From an uncultured Acetatifactor sp. (GTDB lineage Bacteria > Bacillota > Clostridia > Lachnospirales > Lachnospiraceae): a stretch of DNA of 22,247 bases. The notes beneath the pieces were generated by a model. The model did no database searches. It saw only the letters and a list, made by a program, of their open reading frames with translations, and was not told where the DNA came from. The stretch spans positions 1-22,247 of the forward strand of contig CAKRZO010000035.1 of assembly GCA_934433135.1 (NCBI GenBank). The letters are read 5' to 3'. How positions within the stretch are numbered: position 1 is the first letter of the stretch; each line of letters opens with the position of its first letter. The translations under genes and the position numbers were made by a program. Of this stretch, positions 14,761-22,215 are shown piece by piece.

Positions 14761-17457
14761 CTACTTCGTATTTTCCAGCGCTGCCAGTCTTTCTTCCACC
14801 TGCTTTTTCATGCCGGTATATTTCTCCCGCTTTACTCTTTCTTCTTCAATCTTGGCTGCCGGCGCCTTGGAAAGGAATCTTTCATTGGAAAGCATACCGT
14901 TGACACGGCCAAGTTCTCCTTCCAGACGTGCTTTTTCTTTGGTCAGTCTTGCGATTTCCTGCGCAATGTCTACCAGTTCCGCAAACGGAATATATAAGGT
15001 AGCCCCCGGTATTACCACCGATACGGCATCCGAAGCAATTCCCGTTTTGTCCTTCTGACAGATGACTTCCGAAGCATAAGCAAGGGAGGCGAAGAAGAGT
15101 TTTCCTTCTTCAAAGGTTCTTAAGACATCTTTCGCATTCTCTGCACTGTCACTGACAACATAAACGCTCGCTTTGCGGCTCGGTGCAACATTCATTTCAC
15201 TTCTTATGTTGCGGACGCCTCTTACTGCTTCCTTGATCAGCTCAATGTCCTGTTCTTCTTTTTCATAGCAGCGCTCCGCCGTATAAACTGGCCAGGAACT
15301 GATCATAATGGACTTTTCCTTATCCTGCAGGGTACAGAAAATTTCTTCCGTAATAAAAGGCATATAAGGATGCAGCAGCTTCAGCGCATCAATCAGAACC
15401 GTTTTCAATGTCCACAGAGCGGCATTCTGGCTGGAAACGTGATCGGTATTGTACAGACGGGGTTTTACCATTTCAATATACCAGTCACAGAATTCGTCCC
15501 AGATAAAGTCGTATACCTTTTGAACGGCGATTCCCAGTTCAAAGTTGTCCATATTCTCAGTAACGTCCTTAACCAGGGTATTGAGTTTGGAAAGAATCCA
15601 TTTATCCACAGGCTCCAGTTCTTCTTTTGCCGGAACTGTTAAGGTTCTTCCGGCCTCTATGGCATTCTCCATATTCATCAGGATAAAACGGGATGCATTC
15701 CATACCTTGTTGGCAAAATTACGGCTGTTTTCTACTCTCTCATAGTAGAAACGCATGTCATTACCCGGCGCGTTTCCGGTAATCAGGGTAAGGCGCAAAG
15801 CATCCGCGCCATACTGGTCGATTACTTCCAGCGGATCGATTCCGTTTCCAAGGGATTTGGACATCTTGCGTCCCTGACTGTCCCTTACCAGTCCGTGGAA
15901 CAGTACCGTCTTAAACGGTTTTTCTCCCATCTGTTCATAACCGGAGAAGATCATGCGGATAACCCAGAAGAAAATAATGTCATATCCGGTTACCAGTACA
16001 TCAGTGGGATAAAAATATTTCAGATCTTCAGTCTGCTTCGGCCAGCCAAGCGTTTCAAACGGCCAAAGCGCAGAAGAAAACCAGGTGTCCAGAGTATCCG
16101 GATCCTGCGTAAAATGCGTGCATCCGCACTTCGGGCAGACTTCCGGCATCTTTTTGGCTACGATCACTTCTTTACAGGAATCACAGTAATACGCGGGAAT
16201 CCTGTGTCCCCACCACAGCTGACGGCTGATGCACCAGTCACGGATATTATCCGTCCAGTTGAAATAGTTCTTCTCCATCCGCTCGGGAATCAGCTTGATT
16301 TCCCCTTCTTTCACAGCCTTTATCGCCGGCTTGATCAGCTCATCCATTTTTACAAACCACTGCTCTTTTACCAACGGTTCAATGGTCGTCTTACAGCGGT
16401 CATGGGTTCCTACATTGTGACTGTAATCTTCTATTTTTACGAAAAGACCCAGGCTTTCCAGTTCCTCTACAATAGCCTTTCTTGCTTCATAACGATCCAT
16501 TCCCGCAAATCTGCCGCCGTTTTCGTTGATAGTGGCATCATCGTTCATGACATTGATAATGGGCAGATTGTGCCGTTTGCCGACTTCAAAGTCGTTGGGG
16601 TCATGTGCCGGTGTGATTTTTACTACTCCGGTACCGAATTCTCTGTCTACATACGCATCTGCTATGACAGGAATCGGGCGGTTCATCAAAGGCAGCATCA
16701 CCTTTTTGCCGATCAGATCTTTATATCTTTCATCTTCCGGATGTACAGCAACGGCAGTATCACCCAGCATGGTCTCCGGACGGGTGGTTGCAAAAGTCAA
16801 GAACTTGTCTTTGCTTACTGTTCCGTCTTCTTCGATCAGGGGGTACTTAATATGCCAGAAATGTCCTGCCTGTTCCTGATATTCCACTTCCGCATCCGAA
16901 ATGGAAGTGTTGCATACCGGACACCAGTTGATGATACGGGAACCCTTGTAAATGTATCCTTTTTCATGCATCTTTACAAAGACTTCCGTAACTGCCTCAT
17001 TACAGCCTTCATCCATGGTAAAACGTTCTCTGTCCCAGTCGCAGGAAGACCCCATTTTCTTCAACTGACTGATAATTCTTCCGCCGTATTCTTTCTTCCA
17101 CTCCCAGGCTCTCTCCAGGAATTTCTCCCGTCCCAGGTCATGCTTATCGATGCCTTCCTCTTTCAGTTTTTCAATAATCTTTACTTCCGTTGCTATGCTG
17201 GCATGGTCAGTGCCCGGCTGCCACAAGGCATTATAACCCTGCATCCTTTTATAACGGATCAGGATATCCTGCATGGTATTGTCCAGTGCATGTCCCATGT
17301 GAAGCTGACCCGTGATATTTGGCGGCGGAATTACAATCGTAAAGGGTGTTTTGCTGTGATCCACTTCGGCATGGAAATATTTTTTGTCCAGCCACTTCTG
17401 ATACAATCTGTCTTCTATGCCCTTGGGGTCATAGGTCTTTGCCAGTTCTTTTTTCAT
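14761..17457 (-). CDS. valS: valyl-tRNA synthetase
   Basis: The protein has 898 residues, a normal length for class I ValRS, which charges tRNA-Val and edits threonine. The HIGH motif is present as HMGH (53-56, in PPPNITGQLHMGH). The KMSKS motif is in GRKMSKSLGNGIDP. The editing domain contains FATTRPETMLGDTAVAVHPED. A zinc-binding segment has CDSC and CPKC. The C-terminal coiled coil (about 830-898, ARLTKEKARLEGEL) is typical. I chose the ATG at 17457 because GGAG lies 6 bases upstream. Expression is controlled by a valine T-box in the leader. Confidence 0.97.
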   Translation of the reverse strand: MKKELAKTYDPKGIEDRLYQKWLDKKYFHAEVDHSKTPFTIVIPPPNITGQLHMGHALDNTMQDILIRYKRMQGYNALWQPGTDHASIATEVKIIEKLKEEGIDKHDLGREKFLERAWEWKKEYGGRIISQLKKMGSSCDWDRERFTMDEGCNEAVTEVFVKMHEKGYIYKGSRIINWCPVCNTSISDAEVEYQEQAGHFWHIKYPLIEEDGTVSKDKFLTFATTRPETMLGDTAVAVHPEDERYKDLIGKKVMLPLMNRPIPVIADAYVDREFGTGVVKITPAHDPNDFEVGKRHNLPIINVMNDDATINENGGRFAGMDRYEARKAIVEELESLGLFVKIEDYSHNVGTHDRCKTTIEPLVKEQWFVKMDELIKPAIKAVKEGEIKLIPERMEKNYFNWTDNIRDWCISRQLWWGHRIPAYYCDSCKEVIVAKKMPEVCPKCGCTHFTQDPDTLDTWFSSALWPFETLGWPKQTEDLKYFYPTDVLVTGYDIIFFWVIRMIFSGYEQMGEKPFKTVLFHGLVRDSQGRKMSKSLGNGIDPLEVIDQYGADALRLTLITGNAPGNDMRFYYERVENSRNFANKVWNASRFILMNMENAIEAGRTLTVPAKEELEPVDKWILSKLNTLVKDVTENMDNFELGIAVQKVYDFIWDEFCDWYIEMVKPRLYNTDHVSSQNAALWTLKTVLIDALKLLHPYMPFITEEIFCTLQDKEKSIMISSWPVYTAERCYEKEEQDIELIKEAVRGVRNIRSEMNVAPSRKASVYVVSDSAENAKDVLRTFEEGKLFFASLAYASEVICQKDKTGIASDAVSVVIPGATLYIPFAELVDIAQEIARLTKEKARLEGELGRVNGMLSNERFLSKAPAAKIEEERVKREKYTGMKKQVEERLAALENTK

Positions 17458-17468
17458 CTCTCTCTCCA

Positions 17469-17530
17469 TTCCGAGCGACTTTTTCAAAGCAAATTGTTTT
17501 CGCTCAGAAACAACTTGCCGTGCGAAAAAA
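17469..17530. repeat. repeat family B, short copy before valS
   Basis: It begins TTCCGAGCGAC at 17469, as in the copy at 4424-4558, but the middle of about 55 bases is replaced by TTTTTCAA. The hairpin at 17489-17499/17508-17518 (GCAAATTGTTT/AAACAACTTGC) keeps its pairing through a G-U wobble on the minus-strand RNA. It ends with GTGCGAAAAA next to the T-run of the T-box terminator. Both copies have the same orientation relative to the downstream gene and end directly at its ribosome binding site. Confidence 0.75.
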
Positions 17531-17836
17531 GCGCCCTCCGTCGGAAAAATCCGGCAAAGGGCGCATTGTGCGCGGTACCACCTTTGTTCGCAGCTTTCGC
17601 TGCCTTACAGGCTTCCTCTAAAGCCTTATCCGATAACGCGGATGAAACGGGAAAATCTACTCACAGTCCAATCCTGCTTTCTACTTTCCGGCTCAAAAGC
17701 TACCTTCTGCATCATCTCCCGAAATGGCCTTGCAGCGTACCCTTCTTTTTCACAAGTCTTTATAAAGTACAGCCATTCTCTCTGACGGGGTTGCTATGCA
17801 TACTCCTCTTTCTCACAGCCTTTTTCTTGCTGATTC
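17525..17836 (-). promoter_or_regulatory. valine T-box leader of valS
   Basis: This minus-strand leader fills most of the 410-base gap before valS. The T-box sequence GGTGGTACCGCGC lies at 17582-17570. A strong terminator follows (arms 17564-17550 and 17545-17531, then six Ts at 17530-17525). In stem I, an AGTA motif in the 5' strand and GAAG-GTA-G in the 3' strand place the specifier GTA at 17703-17701, a valine codon that agrees with the downstream gene. AGAGAG occurs in the upper part of stem I. Uncharged tRNA-Val should stabilise the antiterminator and let transcription into valS continue. Confidence 0.93.
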
Positions 17837-17842
17837 CTCTCT

Positions 17843-17871
17843 ACTATAGCCAGTCAGAGGGATTTTGTCAA
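17843..17871 (-). promoter_or_regulatory. SigA-type promoter of the valS T-box transcript
   Basis: The minus strand has TTGACA (17871-17866), 17 bases and TATAGT (17848-17843), almost full consensus. The -35 overlaps the TGA stop codon of the small Cys-rich protein gene. No terminator separates the two transcription units. Confidence 0.85.
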
Positions 17872-18029
17872 GATTTTTTGCATCTGTTTCCACTCTTTTG
17901 TCCGCAGGTACATCCCGTACCGCACCCGCAACAGCCTTCGCCGCGTTTTCTCCTCCTACGTCTGATCACAATGCCGCTTGTCAAAACAGTCACTATCATT
18001 ATCAATATTAAAATATCCCAACCGTTCAC
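17868..18029 (-). CDS. FeoB-associated Cys-rich membrane protein
   Basis: The protein has 53 residues. One membrane helix (about 4-22, GWDILILIMIVTVLTSGIVI) is followed by a basic RRRRRKR stretch and a Cys-rich tail (CCGCGTGCTCG). This matches the small proteins that accompany FeoB in Firmicutes, thought to help ferrous iron uptake or metal handling at the inner face. The GTG start (18029) follows the feoAB stop codon directly with no gap, and AGGAG lies 8 bases upstream inside feoAB. Confidence 0.85.
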   Translation of the reverse strand: MNGWDILILIMIVTVLTSGIVIRRRRRKRGEGCCGCGTGCTCGQKSGNRCKKS

Positions 18030-20375
18030 TCAAACCGCTCCTATCATAATTCCTGTCGTATGAACCAAAAATGCTGCAATCCATGCGATCGCACACTGCC
18101 ATATCACAACGCCTGCCGCCCACTTTCTCCCAAGTTCCCGTCTTATAGATGCTATAGCCGCTACGCAAGGCGTATAGAGAAGGCTGAAGACCAGAAGAAC
18201 TGCCGCTGTCAGCGGAGTAAATACAGCCGTCATCTCGTTTCCAAACAGAATTTCCAATGTGGAAACTACACTTTCCTTTGCCATAAATCCACTGATTAAG
18301 GAAGTGCAAATGCGCCAATCCCCCAAACCCAGCGGTGCAAACAGCGGCACCAGCAATCCTGAAATTCCTGCAAGAATACTGTCTTTGGAATCTGTTACCA
18401 TATTTAGATGCAGATCAAAACTTTGCAGGAACCAGACTACGATGGTAGCTGCCAAAATAACGGAAAATGCCTTTTGCAAAAAATCCTTTGCTTTTTCCCA
18501 CAGCAACTGCGCCACATTCTTAATTCCGGGCAGACGATAATTCGGAAGTTCCATTACAAAGGGAACTGCTTCTCCCTTAAATAAGGTTCCCCTGTACAGC
18601 AACGCAACCAAAATCCCCACTACAATTCCAAGCAGGTATAAACCGGCCATGATCAGTCCGCCCTTCCCCGGGAAAAAGGCACTGACAAAGAAGGAATAGA
18701 TCGGCAGTTTTGCGGTACAGCTCATAAAAGGTGTTAACAGAATTGTCATCTTGCGGTCTCTTTCACTGGTAAGTGTTCTGGTAGACATAACCGCAGGAAC
18801 CGTACATCCAAATCCAATCAGCATCGGAACAATACTTCTGCCGGATAAACCGATTTTTCTTAAAAGTTTATCCATCACAAAGGCCACTCTGGCAATATAA
18901 CCGCTGTCCTCCATCATGGAAAGGAAAAAGAAAAGGGTTACAATTATCGGCAAGAAACTCAATACGCTTCCTACACCGTTAAAAATTCCGTCTATCACCA
19001 GGCTATGTACCGCATCATTTACTCCGGCCGCCATCATCGCTTTATCCGCCAACGTTGAAAGCTGGTCAATCCCTGCTTCCAAAAGTTGCTGCAGCCATGC
19101 TCCGATTACATTGAACGTAAGATAAAAAGCCAGCACCATAATCCCGATAAAGCAGGGAATTGCAGTATACTTTCCGGTTAAAATCCGGTCAATTTTTTCA
19201 CTCCGGATTCTCTCCCTGCTTTCCGTTGGCTTAATTACCGTTTGTTCACACAAGCGTTCGATAAAATCAAAGCGCATATCTGCAATCGCCGCACTCCGAT
19301 CGAGTCCACGTTCTGTTTCCATCTGCTGAATAATGTGTTCCAGCATTTCTTTCTCATTTTCATCCAGCTTAAGCTGCTCCAGAATAAGAGCATCCCCTTC
19401 TATTACTTTCGTTGCCGCAAACCGGACAGGAATGGATGCCAGTGCCGCATGATCTTCTATCAGATGGATGACTGCATGAATGCATCTGTGAACTGCACCG
19501 TTATGATCCTGTTTGTCACAGAAATCCTGTTCCCTGGGCTTTTCCTGGTTTTCCGCAACGTGAAGTGCATGCCGCACCAGTTCATCCACCCCTTCATTTT
19601 TTGCTGCTGAGATCGGGATCACGGGAACTCCCAGCAAAGCCTCCATACCATTTACATCAATAGATCCATGGTTTCCGGTCACTTCATCCATCATATTCAG
19701 CGCAACTACCATGGGGATGTCCATTTCCAGCAGCTGCATGGTCAGATACAAATTTCTCTCAATATTGGTAGCATCCACAATGTTAATAATTGCTTTCGGG
19801 TGTTCATTCAATACAAAATTGCGGGAAACAATTTCCTCACTGCTGTAAGGAGACATGGAATAAATTCCCGGTAAATCTGTTACATTTGTATTCGGATGTC
19901 CTTTAATACCTCCATCCTTACGGTCTACCGTTACTCCGGGGAAGTTTCCCACATGCTGATTAGCTCCCGTCAGCTGGTTAAAGAGAGTTGTCTTTCCGCA
20001 ATTCTGATTTCCTACCAAGGCATAAGTCAGCATTGTTCCTTCAGGCAGCGGATCCGCCTCCTCCGGGGAATGATACTTTCCGTCTTCTCCAAGCCCCGGA
20101 TGATCAGACTGCCGGATACGTTCTTTTGACTGATGGCTTCTGCTGCGCTCCGGAATTTTTTCTACTTCAATCTGTTCTGCTTCAGCAAGACGAAGTGTCA
20201 ATTCATAGCCATGTATCTGCAATTCCACAGGATCTCCCATAGGTGCAAACTTTACCATTGTCACCTCTGCACCCGGAATCATTCCCATGTCCAAAAAATG
20301 CTGCCTCAATGCTCCTTTTCCACCTACGGTCTTAATCACAGCATTTTCTCCGATTTTTAACTCTCTTAACGTCAT
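18030..20375 (-). CDS. feoB: ferrous iron transporter, FeoA-FeoB fusion
   Basis: The protein has 781 residues. Residues 1-74 form an SH3-like FeoA domain (LRELKIGENAVIKTVGG ... LRLAEAEQIEVEKI). A charged linker leads to the FeoB G domain, with G1 GNQNCGKT (122-129), G2 T149 in PGVTVD, G3 DLPG (167-170) and G4 NMMD (227-230). A helical GDI-like region follows. The membrane part carries two Gate motifs around SIVPMLIGFGCTVPA and LVFSLLYTPCVAAIASI, plus several helices. The protein imports Fe(II) across the membrane. In most bacteria feoA and feoB are separate genes; fusions occur in Clostridia and some other groups. The ATG start lacks a strong site, with only a weak GAGGGAG about 13 bases upstream. 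A promoter lies at 20464-20492. Confidence 0.95.
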   Translation of the reverse strand: MTLRELKIGENAVIKTVGGKGALRQHFLDMGMIPGAEVTMVKFAPMGDPVELQIHGYELTLRLAEAEQIEVEKIPERSRSHQSKERIRQSDHPGLGEDGKYHSPEEADPLPEGTMLTYALVGNQNCGKTTLFNQLTGANQHVGNFPGVTVDRKDGGIKGHPNTNVTDLPGIYSMSPYSSEEIVSRNFVLNEHPKAIINIVDATNIERNLYLTMQLLEMDIPMVVALNMMDEVTGNHGSIDVNGMEALLGVPVIPISAAKNEGVDELVRHALHVAENQEKPREQDFCDKQDHNGAVHRCIHAVIHLIEDHAALASIPVRFAATKVIEGDALILEQLKLDENEKEMLEHIIQQMETERGLDRSAAIADMRFDFIERLCEQTVIKPTESRERIRSEKIDRILTGKYTAIPCFIGIMVLAFYLTFNVIGAWLQQLLEAGIDQLSTLADKAMMAAGVNDAVHSLVIDGIFNGVGSVLSFLPIIVTLFFFLSMMEDSGYIARVAFVMDKLLRKIGLSGRSIVPMLIGFGCTVPAVMSTRTLTSERDRKMTILLTPFMSCTAKLPIYSFFVSAFFPGKGGLIMAGLYLLGIVVGILVALLYRGTLFKGEAVPFVMELPNYRLPGIKNVAQLLWEKAKDFLQKAFSVILAATIVVWFLQSFDLHLNMVTDSKDSILAGISGLLVPLFAPLGLGDWRICTSLISGFMAKESVVSTLEILFGNEMTAVFTPLTAAVLLVFSLLYTPCVAAIASIRRELGRKWAAGVVIWQCAIAWIAAFLVHTTGIMIGAV

Positions 20376-20463
20376 TTCTTTTGTTCTCCCTCATAAGCAT
20401 CTCATCACAAATGTAACTATCGCATTTTTGTCATGAATCATTTTCGACAATCCGATTATTTTC

Positions 20464-20492
20464 ATTATACATTTTATGATAGACTTTGTAAA
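20464..20492 (-). promoter_or_regulatory. SigA-type promoter of feoAB
   Basis: The minus strand has TTTACA (20492-20487), 17 bases and TATAAT (20469-20464). The leader to the start codon at 20375 is about 80 bases. An AT-rich stretch just downstream (ATGAAAATAATC) is faintly Fur-box-like, but no clean 19-bp palindrome is seen. Confidence 0.7.
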
Positions 20493-20507
20493 TTCCCCAA
20501 TTGGGAA
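20493..20507. promoter_or_regulatory. palindrome next to the feoAB -35 element
   Basis: TTCCC-CAATT-GGGAA forms a 15-base dyad directly upstream of the -35 box of feoAB. It is a candidate operator; the regulator is unknown. The adjacent WYL regulator is one possibility by position only. Confidence 0.35.
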
Positions 20508-20578
20508 AACTTTTTTCGCCTTTTTTTCGCGGTACACCATCCTTGAGAACTTCCCATTACCTCAAATTTCACCGTTCA

Positions 20579-21571
20579 TCATTTCATATTTTCCAAGAAC
20601 TCTACCGCCTGTGCTTTCATCTCTTCCACGACTGCATCCGGCCCGACTACCTTTACATTCTTCCCCAGGCTGAATATCCATCCGAAGAACTGTGGGCTGA
20701 CATTCACATCCACATTCAGCATGCTATGATCTTCATCAATGGGTCGAAAGATAATCTCTTTCCCAAATCTGTCAATAAACACGCCACACATACTGTTTGC
20801 CAGTGCAATTTTCACCTTAGTCTTCTTTCCCCGGTACATCCCAAAGGTTGCCTTTGAGTACTGCGCCATATCAAAGTTTTTGAATTCTTCCTTTCCAGCA
20901 CGTTTCTCATTCTCGACAAAAATATGCATCATCTTGTCTACTCGATAATGCTTAATTTTACGATCCAAATCATCGTAGGCAACCATGTAATAGTTTTCAT
21001 CATCCCAGTTCAGTCCCCAAGGGCTGACGATAAACCAGTCTCCATTATGTCTCGGGATCAATTGCTTATTGATATCCCACTTGTAATACTGGAACTTAAT
21101 CTTCCTGTTCCCATTAATTGCGGTATGAATATCATCCACGTTATAGTACACAGATTCGTTCATGGTCTTCACACGGTCATTAATATACACTTGACGCTGG
21201 AGTTGCTTTGCCTGGTGCTCACTCACAAAGTTTTTAATTTTTCCAATCAGTTCACGGGACTTAGTCTGGGTAATAAACTTTGAAGACTGAATTGCATCGA
21301 TCAAGAGTTTGACTTCAGCCAGTTCAAACTTTCTGGCTCCCACATGATAGTAGGTTTCACGTCCGATCTGTTCTTTGATAATTTCAATTCCAAACTTATC
21401 CGTCATATCCTGGAAGTCAGCATAAATGCTTTTCCGTTCTGCAGTAATATCATACCTGGCGAGTTCCTCTATGATTTGAGTCATGGTAATAGCATGCTCA
21501 TCGTCTGTCTTCTCCTGCATGATTTGCATCAGGTATACAAATTTAAATTTTTGATTTGTTCCTCTTGCCAT
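20579..21571 (-). CDS. HTH-WYL domain transcriptional regulator
   Basis: The protein has 330 residues. The N-terminal part (about 1-70) is a winged helix (KFVYLMQIMQEK ... ITMTQIIEELARYDITAERKSIYADFQ). The central WYL domain spans about 140-220 (INGNRKIKFQYYKWD ... FIVSPWGLNWDDENYYMVAYDD). A WCX-like C-terminal domain follows (about 240-325). WYL proteins bind ligands, sometimes nucleic acid, and often regulate defence loci including CRISPR-Cas. This form is also common as a general regulator in Lachnospiraceae, so the CRISPR link is only positional. The ATG has a weak AGGGA upstream. A 40-residue gene and a CRISPR array lie upstream on the same strand, with no terminator in between. Confidence 0.9.
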   Translation of the reverse strand: MARGTNQKFKFVYLMQIMQEKTDDEHAITMTQIIEELARYDITAERKSIYADFQDMTDKFGIEIIKEQIGRETYYHVGARKFELAEVKLLIDAIQSSKFITQTKSRELIGKIKNFVSEHQAKQLQRQVYINDRVKTMNESVYYNVDDIHTAINGNRKIKFQYYKWDINKQLIPRHNGDWFIVSPWGLNWDDENYYMVAYDDLDRKIKHYRVDKMMHIFVENEKRAGKEEFKNFDMAQYSKATFGMYRGKKTKVKIALANSMCGVFIDRFGKEIIFRPIDEDHSMLNVDVNVSPQFFGWIFSLGKNVKVVGPDAVVEEMKAQAVEFLENMK

Positions 21572-21657
21572 ATATCCCTGTCTACGCCTTTCTCCAATCG
21601 TCGGAACATTTTGAGCGCCGGTTGCCTGTTAAATGACTCTTATAATGTTTTCAATCA

Positions 21658-21686
21658 CAGCACTGCTTATTTGCTAAGCAGTACTG
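21658..21686 (-). other. 12-bp hairpin across the stop codon of the 40-residue gene
   Basis: On the minus strand CAGTACTGCTTA pairs with TAAGCAGTGCTG around a GCAAA loop. The single mismatch is a U-G wobble in the minus-strand RNA but would be C-A in the plus-strand RNA, so the structure fits leftward transcripts. No T-run follows, so it is not a standard terminator. It contains the stop codon and could protect or punctuate the message. Confidence 0.55.
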
Positions 21687-21789
21687 CTACCTTTTCTTTG
21701 GCTTCCTCTATATTCTTGCAACCATCCAGTATTTCGAGAATCATTTTAAGAATCGTTTGAAGCTGGTAATCTGTTATTTGTTCTTCCAT
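21667..21789 (-). CDS. 40-residue small protein between CRISPR array and WYL gene
   Basis: The frame begins MEEQITDYQLQTILKMILEI and has 40 codons ending in VAVLLSK, then TAA. It is an amphipathic helical sequence with a regular charge pattern. The AAAGGAG ribosome binding site lies just upstream of the ATG at optimal distance. It sits about 50 bases after the terminal CRISPR repeat, in the direction in which the array appears to be transcribed, and about 95 bases before the WYL gene. I recall similar short helical proteins in Lachnospiraceae genomes but know no function. Confidence 0.7.
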   Translation of the reverse strand: MEEQITDYQLQTILKMILEILDGCKNIEEAKEKVAVLLSK

Positions 21790-21839
21790 AGGATCTCCTT
21801 TCCGGCAATTGTTGCCTGTTTATTGGTATCTCTTTCAAA

Positions 21840-22138
21840 TATGGTTTTTCAACTTTATAAACAAGGCTCTCAAACTGCCGGGAATGAGAAACGGTTATAC
21901 CGTGTGCTTTACACCTCTACGAACTTACAAGGCTCTCAAACTAAAAAGGCAGCCGGAGCGCAAAAAACAAGCTTTACACCTCTACGAACTTACAAGGCTC
22001 TCAAACGACTGAAGAAACATGGTTAGCTGCAGGCGCGCTTTACACCTCTACGAACTTACAAGGCTCTCAAACTTTGTGACATTCCTGAGGAATTGTGGAC
22101 TGGCTTTACACCTCTACGAACTTACAAGGCTCTCAAAC
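21840..22138 (-). CRISPR. CRISPR array, 5 repeats and 4 spacers, probably type II
   Basis: Four identical 36-base repeats lie at 21906-21941, 21971-22006, 22037-22072 and 22103-22138. A fifth, decayed repeat lies at 21840-21875. Spacers are 30, 29, 30 and 30 bases long (21876-21905, 21942-21970, 22007-22036, 22073-22102). Read on the minus strand, the repeat begins GTTTGAGAGCCTTGT and ends GAGGTGTAAAGC. The fifth repeat keeps exactly its first 15 bases on that strand and has lost the rest, as the leader-distal repeat usually does, so transcription runs leftward. A 36/30 layout and a GTTTGAGAGC start fit type II (Cas9), in which the 5' part of the repeat pairs with tracrRNA. Type VI-D also uses 36-base repeats ending in AAAC in the opposite orientation and is the main alternative. 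No cas gene or tracrRNA is seen in the window. Confidence 0.93.
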
Positions 22139-22181
22139 TGATGCATTCCGTCTTTATATCCATTCCAAGCTTTGATGTTGT

Positions 22182-22209
22182 ATCATAAAAGTTGACACCA
22201 CATTCTCAA
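22182..22209 (-). promoter_or_regulatory. candidate leader promoter of the CRISPR array
   Basis: The minus strand has TTGAGA (22209-22204), 16 bases and TATGAT (22187-22182), each one base from consensus. A start near 22175 would lie about 37 bases before the first repeat (22138). This fits a leader on the right side and agrees with the decayed repeat on the left. Confidence 0.65.
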
Positions 22210-22215
22210 GGATTT

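Noticed and set aside
17695..17710. Glycine specifier (GGT) in the T-box
   Set aside because: The codon frame after GAAG is GTA, which agrees with the downstream valS. GGT would be shifted by one base.
15895..18063. 722-codon open frame on the plus strand opposite valS, the T-box and the Feo partner gene
   Set aside because: It runs antisense to valS, which has all family motifs, and then through the T-box leader and another gene. Its sequence is rich in Phe, His, Ser and Arg with no recognisable domain. It is a by-product of valS codon use.
20430..20465. Fur box in the feoAB leader
   Set aside because: The ATGAAAATAATC-like sequence has no good inverted partner. The match is no better than expected in AT-rich DNA.
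21757..22026. 89-codon plus-strand frame running through the CRISPR repeats
   Set aside because: The protein is a translation of the repeats (TSTNLQGSQT, LRTYKAL). The 36-base unit is a multiple of three, so it stays open by chance.
21840..22138. Firm assignment of the array to type VI-D (Cas13d)
   Set aside because: The plus-strand repeat ends in AAAC and a WYL gene is adjacent, but the repeat lacks the strong central stem I know from Cas13d repeats. The decayed repeat is at the wrong end for rightward transcription. Kept only as an alternative.
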